A DNA stretch of 64,000 nt. It comes from Dactylosporangium roseum. Its GTDB lineage: Bacteria; Actinomycetota; Actinomycetes; Mycobacteriales; Micromonosporaceae. This document shows positions 17,786 to 25,110 of the stretch, piece after piece. Location: positions 2,471,001-2,535,000 of the forward strand of contig NZ_CP073721.1 of the NCBI RefSeq assembly GCF_025264685.1, read 5' to 3'. Under the pieces are notes generated by a model. That model did no database searches and was not told the DNA's origin. It worked only from the letters and a program-made list of their open reading frames with translations. Every line of letters starts with the position of its first letter. Position 1 is the stretch's first letter. The translations under genes and the position numbers were made by a program.

Positions 17786-18712
17786 CTACTGCGGCGATGA
17801 CTGCACGAAGCATCTGCCGGCCGTCCGGTTGGACCCTGCGATGAACCCGCCGGCTATGTGCAGGGTGTGAGGAACCCACCGGGGCGGCGGTGGACCACGC
17901 GTGTCCGTCGAGGTCAGGCCACGTCGAATTGTCGGCGGACGGCCGGGCCGCAGCCGTGAACGGAGAGCCTGGACAGGGCGGGACGGGCGGCCGCTGAGGG
18001 ATGGTGGCGCCTTCTGACGGTGGGATCGCTGCCGGTTTTCCGGGGCAGGCAGCGGCCTGTCGGAGCCGTCCGGGTTGTCCGGCGCGGTCGGCACCTTGTC
18101 GTATGCGGCCGCCGACCCGTCGTGTGCGGTGCCTGAAGGCGGGGCCACGTCGGCACGGACGGGTTCGGTCTCGGTGTGGGTCGGCTCGGCCTCCGCACGA
18201 ATGAGTTCGGCCTGCGCACGGGCGGGTTCGGGCTTGGTGTGCGCGGGCTCGGCCTCTGCCCGAACGGGCTTGACCTCCGCAGGGGCGGGTTCGGCGTCGG
18301 TGCGGGTCGGCTTGGCCTCCGCAGGGGCGGGTTCGGTCTCGGTGTGGGTCGGCTCGGCCTCCGCACGAATGAGTTCGGCCTGCGCACGGGCGGGTTCGGG
18401 CTTGGTGTGCGCGGGCTTGGCCTCCGCACGAATGGGCTCGGTCTCCGCGCGGGCAAGCTCAGCCTCCGCCCGCCGGGCCGCTGCCCGGGCGCGGGCCTCG
18501 CGCCAGGACTGCTCCAGCGACTCCTCCAAAGCGCGGCTGTCCGCCCGAGCCAGCTTGGCGGCATGGCGGGCGTGCAAGCCGTGCCGGCGGGCCTCGGCGA
18601 ACTCCGCGCGGACCGCGGCGCGGCGCTGGCGGCGCTCACGCCAAGCGGCCGCCTGTGCGGCGAACCGTGCGTCCCAGTCGATCCACGTGACCCCGTCCTC
18701 TGCCCCCACCAC
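17786..18712 (-). CDS. Hypothetical charged repeat protein
   Basis: I do not recognise the family. The 308-residue frame starts at a GTG 44 bases after the double-immunity gene. Residues 1-90 look genuine: WIDWDARFAAQAAAWRER followed by Arg/Ala/Glu-rich helices that could form a coiled coil. Residues ~90-190 are Ala/Glu/Pro-rich repeats (EAKPAHTKPEPARAQAELIR type) and include an exact 56-codon-spaced duplication. The last 100 residues are basic and low-complexity. No signal peptide or membrane helix is seen. It may be co-transcribed with the upstream immunity gene. The tail could be over-extended, so confidence is moderate. Confidence 0.5.
   Translation of the reverse strand: MVGAEDGVTWIDWDARFAAQAAAWRERRQRRAAVRAEFAEARRHGLHARHAAKLARADSRALEESLEQSWREARARAAARRAEAELARAETEPIRAEAKPAHTKPEPARAQAELIRAEAEPTHTETEPAPAEAKPTRTDAEPAPAEVKPVRAEAEPAHTKPEPARAQAELIRAEAEPTHTETEPVRADVAPPSGTAHDGSAAAYDKVPTAPDNPDGSDRPLPAPENRQRSHRQKAPPSLSGRPSRPVQALRSRLRPGRPPTIRRGLTSTDTRGPPPPRWVPHTLHIAGGFIAGSNRTAGRCFVQSSPQ
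18161..18417. repeat. Exact 89-base direct repeat inside the 308-residue gene
   Basis: Bases 18161-18249 recur without a mismatch at 18329-18417, an offset of 168 bases or 56 codons. The reading frame of the minus-strand gene is therefore kept. The DNA between the copies is a partly degraded version of the same motif. Perfect identity over 89 bases points to a recent duplication. Confidence 0.9.
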
Positions 18713-18756
18713 ACCGCCAACCTACCCCCCAGGTATGACAAAACCCTGGGTCGCGG

Positions 18757-19491
18757 TCAGGTCTCGAACGGAGTGAACGGCTCGCCGCGGACCAGGCGGA
18801 CGATCGCCTCGTCGGGGGTTGTGCCCACCAGGAACTCGCCGGCCTCGTGCAGCAAAAATACTCGCCCGTCGGCGGCCACCGCTATGTCGCTGGGGCCGTC
18901 CTCGTACCAGGCCAGGGGGAACACCGGCGTGCCGAGTTCGGCGGCGAACTCGGTGAACAGGTCCGTGACGATCCGGCCCTGGGTCGGCCAGAACTGTACG
19001 TCGTAGCCGCCGCTTGTCGAGCCGGGCTGCTTGAGCTGCCGGAAGGACAGGCCGCCGAATTCGTCCAGCAGGCTGCGGGCCGCCGGGTGGATCGGCAGGT
19101 GCTCAGCCGCCTCGGCATCCGCAGCGTACAGGTCCCGCAACCAGCTTGACACCCACGCGTTGACGTCGCGGTCGGAGCGCCAGCCGGCGGCGGTCAGCAC
19201 CCGGCGCACGTCCTCCGGCAGCCGGGTCCGGGCGGCCGCCTCGCGACGATAGAGGTCCGCGACGTGTTGCGGGGACAGCGACGGCCACTGGGTCAGCTCG
19301 CCCGTCTCCTTGTCGACCACGGCCAGCGGCGCGCCCATGACCGCGGGCGGCAGGCTGGGATCCGACGGCGGCACCTTGGCCCACGCGACGAAACCCAGGT
19401 CGAACTCGTAGAGCCCGATGTCCCCGCCACTGGACGGGACGCTGGCCAGCGCCCACGGCCGGGCGATCTCGACGGCCTCATCCGGCGTCAC
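18757..19491 (-). CDS. Probable double immunity protein: Imm35/YrhB-like plus SUKH-3
   Basis: The ~244-residue protein has two parts. The first ~85 residues (TPDEAVEIARPW, GAPLAVVDKETGELTQWPSL) fit the YrhB/Imm35 pattern. The C-terminal ~150 residues match SUKH-3, with LPEDVRRVLTAAGW, a LLDEFGGLSF box and FLLHEAGEFLVG. Both families neutralise polymorphic toxins by binding them. The start is taken at the GTG 19491 because GGGGAGG lies about 12 bases upstream. An ATG at 19512 overlaps that ribosome site and is the alternative. The gene is divergent from eccB and sits inside the ESX core, so the ESX toxin is an obvious but unproven target. Confidence 0.8.
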   Translation of the reverse strand: MTPDEAVEIARPWALASVPSSGGDIGLYEFDLGFVAWAKVPPSDPSLPPAVMGAPLAVVDKETGELTQWPSLSPQHVADLYRREAAARTRLPEDVRRVLTAAGWRSDRDVNAWVSSWLRDLYAADAEAAEHLPIHPAARSLLDEFGGLSFRQLKQPGSTSGGYDVQFWPTQGRIVTDLFTEFAAELGTPVFPLAWYEDGPSDIAVAADGRVFLLHEAGEFLVGTTPDEAIVRLVRGEPFTPFET

Positions 19492-19583
19492 CAATGCAGC
19501 GCACCTCCCCATAACTGGCCTATCGTATGCAGCCGAGCGCGGTCTCGCATGGAGGGCCACCGAACGGGGAGGGACAACCGGGC

Positions 19584-20990
19584 ATGCCGTCCCGACGGGA
19601 ACAGATCCATTCGTACCAGTATCTGATGCGCCGGGTGGTCAACGCGTTCGTCGCGGGTGAGGCCGATCCCTCGATGTCGCCGACGCGCAGGCTGGCCGGT
19701 GCGGGGTTCGCCAGCGTCATGGTGGCCGTCCTTGTCGTGGCCGTCTTCGGCGTCATCGGCCTGCTCAAGAAGGGTGGCAACACAAGCTGGCAGTCCAACG
19801 GCGTGGTGGTGATCGAGAAGGAGACCGGCACCCGGTACGTCTACCGCGACGGCGTCCTCTATCCGGTCGCCAACTACGCGTCGGCGGTCCTGGTGATCGG
19901 CCAGCCGGTGACCACCGTCTCCGTGTCGCGCGAATCGCTGGTCGGCGCGACCCGCGGGCCGTTGATCGGCATCCCGGGTGCGCCCGACGCGTTGCCGCCG
20001 GCCGGCCGGATGCTGAAGACCCCCTGGTCGGTGTGCGCGCAGAACGCGCGGGACGGCAGCGGCGGCACGACGGTCGTCAGCACGGTCCTCGTGGGCGCCT
20101 CGCCGGCCGGCGGCACCCCGCTGGACAAGTCGGCGGTGCTGGTCCGTGACGTGGCCGGCAGCAAGGTGTACCTGTTGTGGAACGGCCATCGGTTCCATGT
20201 CCCGACCCGCGTGCAGCTCGGTGCGATGGGCATCGACGGGCAGCCCTCGGTGCTCGTCGACGGTGCCTGGCTCGACACCGTGCCGCTGGGCCTGCCGGTG
20301 CAGCAGCCCACGGTCGAGGGGCGCGGCCAGCAGTCCACGGCGCTCAAGAACTTCCTGGTCGGGCAGGTGCTGTCGGTCACCGGTGGCGGTACGACCAGCT
20401 ACTACCTCGTGCGCGCTAACGACATCCTGCCGGTGACCACTGTGGAGCAGGCGCTCATCCTCGCCGACTCGGCCACGGCGGCCGCATATCCGGGCGGGAG
20501 GCCGTCGGTCACGGAGGTCTCCCCGGCGGAGATGGCCCAGGTGACCAAGGCCCGGCGCCAGGCCGCCTCCGACCTGGACCCGCCCGCCGAGGTGCCGGCC
20601 ATGGTGCCGGTGCCGGCGGACGCCGCGATCTGCTCGACGTTCGACAACGGCGCCACCGCGCCGAAGTTCGTGGTGAACACCGAACCGCTGCCGGTGGGCG
20701 CGGGCATCGCCACCGGCGGCAGTTCCGCGCAGGAGGTCGCCGACCGGGTGCTGGTGGAGCCGGGTCACGGCGCGATCGTGCGCTCCGCGCCGTCGGCGCA
20801 GGAGGGCACGGGCACTGTGTTCTTCGTCACTGACCAGGGCAAACGCTATCCGCTGCCGAGTCCCGCGCAACTGGCCTGGTTCGGCTACGGCGCGATCCAG
20901 CCGGTCGTCATGCCGTCGTACGTCGTCGCCCGCATCCCGACCGGTCCGGGCCTCGATCCGCAGGCCGCGCAGCGCCCCTTGGCGGGCTGA
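19584..20990 (+). CDS. eccB: ESX membrane complex protein with periplasmic domain
   Basis: The 468-residue EccB starts MPSRREQIHSYQYLMRR, the hallmark of the family. One membrane helix follows at ~38-62, then a large extracytoplasmic repeat domain (VVVIEKETGTRYVY and later copies) with C-terminal FFVTDQGKRYPL. EccB is one of the four core ESX membrane components. The ATG at 19584 is chosen because of GGGAGGG upstream and the conserved N-terminus, although the frame opens earlier at 19527. It leads towards the two esx genes 135 bases downstream and is divergent from the immunity gene. Confidence 0.94.
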   Translation: MPSRREQIHSYQYLMRRVVNAFVAGEADPSMSPTRRLAGAGFASVMVAVLVVAVFGVIGLLKKGGNTSWQSNGVVVIEKETGTRYVYRDGVLYPVANYASAVLVIGQPVTTVSVSRESLVGATRGPLIGIPGAPDALPPAGRMLKTPWSVCAQNARDGSGGTTVVSTVLVGASPAGGTPLDKSAVLVRDVAGSKVYLLWNGHRFHVPTRVQLGAMGIDGQPSVLVDGAWLDTVPLGLPVQQPTVEGRGQQSTALKNFLVGQVLSVTGGGTTSYYLVRANDILPVTTVEQALILADSATAAAYPGGRPSVTEVSPAEMAQVTKARRQAASDLDPPAEVPAMVPVPADAAICSTFDNGATAPKFVVNTEPLPVGAGIATGGSSAQEVADRVLVEPGHGAIVRSAPSAQEGTGTVFFVTDQGKRYPLPSPAQLAWFGYGAIQPVVMPSYVVARIPTGPGLDPQAAQRPLAG

Positions 20991-21024
20991 TGTGGCGGCC
21001 CTCTGTCAGGATGTGGGAGAACTT

Positions 21025-21040
21025 CGATACGGTGATATCG
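21025..21040. promoter_or_regulatory. Imperfect palindrome upstream of the esx pair
   Basis: CGATA (21025-21029) is mirrored by TATCG (21036-21040) across six bases, about 85 bases before the first esx start. The surrounding ~40 bases are less GC-rich than the neighbours. It could be an operator or part of a promoter for the esx pair. No regulator can be assigned. Confidence 0.3.
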
Positions 21041-21125
21041 AGGTACACCGTGCTGGGCATCGGCGCGGTTCGGCTAGCCGCCCCATGGGGAGGCGCGGGC
21101 AAACCGAATGGAGGTTGGTCTCACG

Positions 21126-21467
21126 ATGGCAGGCAAGGGCGTAACCACTGACGCCGCGGTCATGGCGAAGACCGCCGGGGAGGTCGAAGGGGCCGCTGAC
21201 CGGCTCACGAGCATGTTCAACAAGCTGATGAACGAGCTCACACCACTGCAGGCGGCCTGGGTCGGCGCCGGCGGTACCTCCTTCCAGGGGGTCCGGGAGC
21301 GGTTCGACACCGACGTGGCGAACCTCAACGTCGCGCTGCGCAGCATCGCCTCCGCGGTGGCCAGTGCCGGTCGTGACTACACGCTCAGCGACGACGAGAT
21401 GCGCCAGGAGATGCAGCAGGCCGGCGCGACGGCCGGCGAGATCACGCGCGCGCTGAAGCTCAACTGA
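21126..21467 (+). CDS. WXG100-family protein, first of the esx pair
   Basis: The 113-residue protein has the WXG100 helical hairpin. TLxxLQAAWVGAGGTSFQGVRERF centres on W-V-G near residue 50, and the following helix ends with a QQAGATAGEITRALKLN tail. GGAGG at 21110-21114 supports the ATG at 21126. It is followed 28 bases later by a second WXG100 gene, the usual EsxB/EsxA-type arrangement in which the two form a heterodimer exported by EccC. Which partner carries the export signal cannot be decided from sequence alone. Confidence 0.92.
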   Translation: MAGKGVTTDAAVMAKTAGEVEGAADRLTSMFNKLMNELTPLQAAWVGAGGTSFQGVRERFDTDVANLNVALRSIASAVASAGRDYTLSDDEMRQEMQQAGATAGEITRALKLN

Positions 21468-21495
21468 GCCGACAACGGGGAAGGAACAAGCGACC

Positions 21496-21792
21496 ATGGC
21501 CAGTGACGAGATCGTCGTCGAATTCGCGGCCCTGAACCAGGCCGCCGCGGACATCAGCAGCGCGCTGTCGTCGATGCAGTCCGAGTTGGACAACGTCAAC
21601 TCGACGGTGCAGCCGTTGGTGAGCACCTGGCAGAGCGACGCCCAGGAGGCGTTCGTGCAGCGCAAGGCGGAGTGGACGAGTGCGGCCAACGACCTGCACA
21701 CGCTGCTCACCGGGATCAAGAGCGCGGTCCTCAAGTCCGCCGAGATCATGGCTGCGCGCGAGAAGGCGAACGTCGCCAAGTTCCAGCGCTGA
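21496..21792 (+). CDS. WXG100-family protein, second of the esx pair
   Basis: The 98-residue protein is of canonical WXG100 size, with a turn STWQSDAQEAFVQRK near residues 42-56. The usual WXG is W-Q-S here, a tolerated variant. It has no signal peptide. AAGGAA precedes the ATG. It is probably the EsxA-like half of a secreted heterodimer with the preceding gene. The pair follows eccB on the same strand and closes the ESX locus. Confidence 0.92.
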   Translation: MASDEIVVEFAALNQAAADISSALSSMQSELDNVNSTVQPLVSTWQSDAQEAFVQRKAEWTSAANDLHTLLTGIKSAVLKSAEIMAAREKANVAKFQR

Positions 21793-21990
21793 TCCGCCGC
21801 GTGCGACACCGCCCGCCGGCGTCGCACGGTAGGCGGGGCAAGCCGATGAGAGCATGGCCCGACCACGTGCGTCCGCATGGCCGGGCCATGACTCATTCCG
21901 GCCCTTCGCGATCGAGGGTGGAGTTCGGCCCTGAACCCGCCGGTCTCCAGCAGGGTCTTGCCGCGTGCACGGTCGGGCTCGCGGTAGGCC

Positions 21991-22025
21991 GCGACTATCG
22001 CCTGACCGTGTCAGGCGATAGTCGC
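21991..22025. terminator. Perfect 15-base-pair hairpin at the end of the cyclodeaminase-like gene
   Basis: Bases 21991-22005 pair perfectly with 22011-22025 around a 5-base loop. The left arm contains the stop codon (21995-21997) of the minus-strand cyclodeaminase-like gene. It lies ~200 bases downstream of the convergent esx gene. Bidirectional termination is the simplest reading. No T-tract follows on either side. Confidence 0.7.
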
Positions 22026-23038
22026 CCTGCCTCTGGTGATTGGCTGCGATGCCGCGAAGCGGTGGCGGTGAGGAGGCCGGCGACGGCGGCGTCTTGCGCG
22101 CCGATGCCGGTGAGGTCGGCGATCGTGATGTCGGTGTGGCTGCGGCGGCCGGGGGCGTGTGCGGTGAGGATCTGGCCGAGGGTCTGGATCGGCAGGGTGT
22201 CGGCGAGACCGGCCTGGGCGGCGTGCTGGAGTTCGCCGAGGCGTAGGCACTGTTGGGGGTCGTCGACGGCGATCACCGTGGCGTGTCGCAGGACGGAGAT
22301 GTCGAGTTCCTGTTTGCCGGGCGTGTCGGAGCCGACGGCGGTGATGTGGGTTCCTGGCGCGATCCACTCCCCGTGCACCAGCGGGCTGTGCGAGGGGGTG
22401 GTGGTGATGACGAGCTGGGCGTCGCGCACGGCGTCCTCGACGGTGTCGGTCATCTTGACCTGCCAACTGTGCATCACTCCCATGCGTTCAGCGAACGCGT
22501 GTGCCCGAGCGGGGTTGCGTGCGTGGACGAGGAGTTCCCTGGGCTGGCGGACCAGCAGCAGCATGCGCAACTGGTGTTCGGCCTGCGTGCCGGATCCGAT
22601 GATGGCGGCGCGGTCGAGGTCCGGGTTGGCCAGCGCGTCGGCGGCGACGGCGCCGGCGGCGCCGGTCCGCAGGTCGGTCATGTACCCGTTGTCCAAGGCG
22701 ATGGCGAGGGGATGGCCGGTCGCGGCGTCGGCGATGATGCTCAGGCCGCCGGAGACGGGCAGGCCGAAGTCGCGGTTGGTGTAGAAGCCGGTGGCCAGCT
22801 TGACGGCGTAGTGCTGGGCGCCGTGCAGGTGCGCGCCCTTGACGTGCACCTCGCCGTGCGGTGAGCCGTCGGCGGAGGTGACGTTCAGGTGCCAGGGCGG
22901 GGGTTGGGAGACGGCGCCCGTCGCATGGGCGATCAGCGCGTCCCGGGTGACCTGCAGAACCATGGCCGGGGACAGCGCGCTGCGGACCTGTGCTTCGTCG
23001 AGGACCTGGACGGTGGGCATCGGGTGGCTGGCCGACAT
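21995..23038 (-). CDS. Ornithine cyclodeaminase/mu-crystallin family protein (EutC-like)
   Basis: The 347-residue protein follows the family from end to end: GEVHVKGAHLHG, the lysine-containing HYAVKLATGF, the Rossmann motif AAIIGSGTQAEHQL near residue 145 and TTPSHSPLVHGEW. Members include ornithine cyclodeaminase, lysine cyclodeaminase, alanine dehydrogenase and EutC of ectoine degradation. It lies 28 bases downstream of a threonine-dehydratase-like gene, the EutB/EutC pairing. The other ectoine-catabolic genes (doeA/B type) are not seen, so the substrate is open. The ATG at 23038 is used; an internal ATG at 23020 is possible. Confidence 0.85.
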   Translation of the reverse strand: MSASHPMPTVQVLDEAQVRSALSPAMVLQVTRDALIAHATGAVSQPPPWHLNVTSADGSPHGEVHVKGAHLHGAQHYAVKLATGFYTNRDFGLPVSGGLSIIADAATGHPLAIALDNGYMTDLRTGAAGAVAADALANPDLDRAAIIGSGTQAEHQLRMLLLVRQPRELLVHARNPARAHAFAERMGVMHSWQVKMTDTVEDAVRDAQLVITTTPSHSPLVHGEWIAPGTHITAVGSDTPGKQELDISVLRHATVIAVDDPQQCLRLGELQHAAQAGLADTLPIQTLGQILTAHAPGRRSHTDITIADLTGIGAQDAAVAGLLTATASRHRSQSPEAGRLSPDTVRR

Positions 23039-23066
23039 GGGGCAGGCCCTGCTTTCGTTCGGGATG

Positions 23067-24044
23067 TCAGCGGCTGGTGGTGTGCTCGGTGAGTACGGTC
23101 GCCAAGGCTGGGAGGGCGATGTTGCGGCCGGAGACGACGGCGACGATCCGCCCTTGGGCGGTGACCTTTCCGGCGAGGACGGCAGCGACCGCTGCGGCTC
23201 CGGCGCCCTCGGCGACGTACCCGCGCTCGGCGGCCAGGTAGCGGATCCCGTCGCGGATCTCGGCCTCGGTGACGGTGACGAGCGCGTCGACGTGGCGGGC
23301 GATGAGGTCAACGGTGACGCAACCGGGTTCGATGTTGCCGGCCATCCCATCGGCCAGTGTCGCCTCCACCTCGACCGGTACCTGTTGGCCGACGGCCACC
23401 GCCGCGGAGACGGCAGTGGAGGCCGCGGCCTCGACGCCGACGACGCGCACGTCGTTGCGTCCCGCGGCCCACAGTCCCAGTCCGGCGGCCAGGCCGCCTC
23501 CACCCACGCCGCACACCAGGGTCAGCGGGCCGGTGACCTGGCCGTCGAGTTCGGTGCCGATGGTCGACTGGCCGGCGATCACGTGCGGATCGTTGTACGC
23601 CGAGATGTACAGCGCGGCTCCACTGTCGGCGACCCGGCGGGCGTAGGCCTCGGCGTCGTCGTAGCTGGCGCCGGTCTGCACCAGGTCCACGCCGGATCGG
23701 CGTAGTTGGTCGACCTTGGCCGTCGAGGCGTTCTCGGCCACCACGACCGTGGCCCGTCGGCCCATGGTCCGGGCGGCGAAGGCGACACCGAGGGCATGGT
23801 TTCCGGCAGACGCTGTGATCAGCGGTACTCCGGTCGGTGCGGCGGCCAGCGCGGCCAGCGCTCCGCGGACCTTAAACGACCCGGTGGGCTGCAGGCTTTC
23901 CAGCTTCAGCGCCGGTGCCTGCGCGGTCCCCGCTCCGGGGTCGAGCGGGGTCGGCGCCAGGTGGGCCGTCACCACCTGTCGTGCGGTCTCGATGTCCGCA
24001 GCGGTGGGGGAGCGCACAGCGCGTAGGGGGAAAGCAGCGGTCAT
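23067..24044 (-). CDS. PLP-dependent threonine/serine dehydratase-like enzyme (EutB-like)
   Basis: The 325-residue protein is a fold-type II PLP enzyme. The Schiff-base lysine is K58 in TGSFKVRGA, SAGNHALG lies at ~79-86, and the phosphate-binding loop GVGGGGLAAG at ~179-188. There is no C-terminal ACT regulatory domain, so it resembles catabolic dehydratases, serine racemase or EutB rather than the biosynthetic IlvA. Paired with the cyclodeaminase-like gene, it probably removes ammonia from a hydroxylated amino acid, and the partner then reduces or cyclises the product. It is divergent from a LysR gene across 70 bases. Confidence 0.88.
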   Translation of the reverse strand: MTAAFPLRAVRSPTAADIETARQVVTAHLAPTPLDPGAGTAQAPALKLESLQPTGSFKVRGALAALAAAPTGVPLITASAGNHALGVAFAARTMGRRATVVVAENASTAKVDQLRRSGVDLVQTGASYDDAEAYARRVADSGAALYISAYNDPHVIAGQSTIGTELDGQVTGPLTLVCGVGGGGLAAGLGLWAAGRNDVRVVGVEAAASTAVSAAVAVGQQVPVEVEATLADGMAGNIEPGCVTVDLIARHVDALVTVTEAEIRDGIRYLAAERGYVAEGAGAAAVAAVLAGKVTAQGRIVAVVSGRNIALPALATVLTEHTTSR

Positions 24045-24088
24045 GACTCGACCATGCCCCCTGCTCGGCGAGGGCACCAGGTCGGCGT

Positions 24089-24107
24089 GCTTGCGCTGAC
24101 CGTAAGC
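24089..24107. promoter_or_regulatory. Candidate LysR box (GCTT-N11-AAGC)
   Basis: GCTT (24089-24092) and AAGC (24104-24107) are inverted repeats separated by exactly 11 bases, giving the T-N11-A form typical of LysR binding sites. It lies in the 70-base divergent gap, immediately upstream of the LysR start, so it could serve both autoregulation and activation of the dehydratase operon. Confidence 0.45.
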
Positions 24108-24114
24108 TTTGCTG

Positions 24115-25050
24115 ATGCTCGACCCGAGGAAGCTCCAGATCTTGGTGGACGTGTCGGACACCGGATCTATCGCGGGCGCCGCCCAGCGCGCCGGGATTTC
24201 CGCCTCGGCGGCCTCCCAGCAGTTGACCGCCCTGGAACGCCAGTGCGGGGCCAGGCTCCTCGAACGCTCCGCCCGTGCCGTCAGGCTGACCGCTGCGGGT
24301 CAGGTGCTGGCCGACCGGGCCCACAAGGTGCTGGCCGAACTGCACGCCGCCGCCCACGCCGTGCAGGCTGCGGCGGGCCTTCGTGGTGGAACTCTGCGCG
24401 TCGCGGCGTTCGCCTCCTCGGGGCCGGCGCTGACGGTGCCCGCACTGGCGGCATTCCACCGCCGCCATCCAGAAGTCACCCTGACCTTCACCGAACTCGA
24501 ACCCGAGGAAGCTGTGGTCGCCGTCGCCGACGGTCACATCGATCTGGCGGTGACGCACCAGTACCGGCACCTACCCCCGCCGGACGTGCGCGGTCTGACC
24601 CAGACCCTGTTGCACCGTGACCGGCTGTTCCTGGCCGTGCCGGCCCACGCCCGACCCGCGACACCGGCGGCCATCAGCCTGGCTGCCCTCGCCGACGCGA
24701 CGTGGGTGTCCACCAAACCGACGGACGGATTCCAGGCCGTGACCGAACATGCCTGCCGTGCAGCCGGATTCGCCCCGCGCATCGACTTCCGGGCCGACGA
24801 CTACGACCTGCTGCTCGGCCTGGTCGGCGCCGGCATGGGCGTGGCACTGGTCCCCGAACTGCTCGCCACTTTGCGGCCCGGGGTCAGCTACCTGCAACTG
24901 GCCGACCCCGAAGGCCTCAGCCGGGACATCTACGTCACCGCCCGCGCCACGGACCCCTCCCCAGCCGTTCAGGCCATGGCCGGGTGCCTGGCCCGGCAAC
25001 TCACCCGCCGCTGGGCCCCATCCCCAGCCCCAGACGACCTGCCGCAGTAA
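24115..25050 (+). CDS. LysR-family transcriptional regulator
   Basis: The 311-residue protein has the N-terminal winged helix-turn-helix (LQILVDVSDTGSIAGAAQRA, SASAASQQLTALER) and a periplasmic-binding-like effector domain from ~90 (RVAAFASSGPAL to GMGVALVPELL). LysR regulators normally control the divergent neighbour, here the dehydratase/cyclodeaminase operon, with its substrate as likely inducer. An in-frame TTG six bases upstream is an alternative start but would overlap the candidate operator. It has no other same-strand partner. Confidence 0.93.
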   Translation: MLDPRKLQILVDVSDTGSIAGAAQRAGISASAASQQLTALERQCGARLLERSARAVRLTAAGQVLADRAHKVLAELHAAAHAVQAAAGLRGGTLRVAAFASSGPALTVPALAAFHRRHPEVTLTFTELEPEEAVVAVADGHIDLAVTHQYRHLPPPDVRGLTQTLLHRDRLFLAVPAHARPATPAAISLAALADATWVSTKPTDGFQAVTEHACRAAGFAPRIDFRADDYDLLLGLVGAGMGVALVPELLATLRPGVSYLQLADPEGLSRDIYVTARATDPSPAVQAMAGCLARQLTRRWAPSPAPDDLPQ

Positions 25051-25110
25051 GCCGACGGCCAGCCGCCGCAGACCGCTCAGCCGGTGGCCGCGCTGCTCGC
25101 CCGAGCCCGG

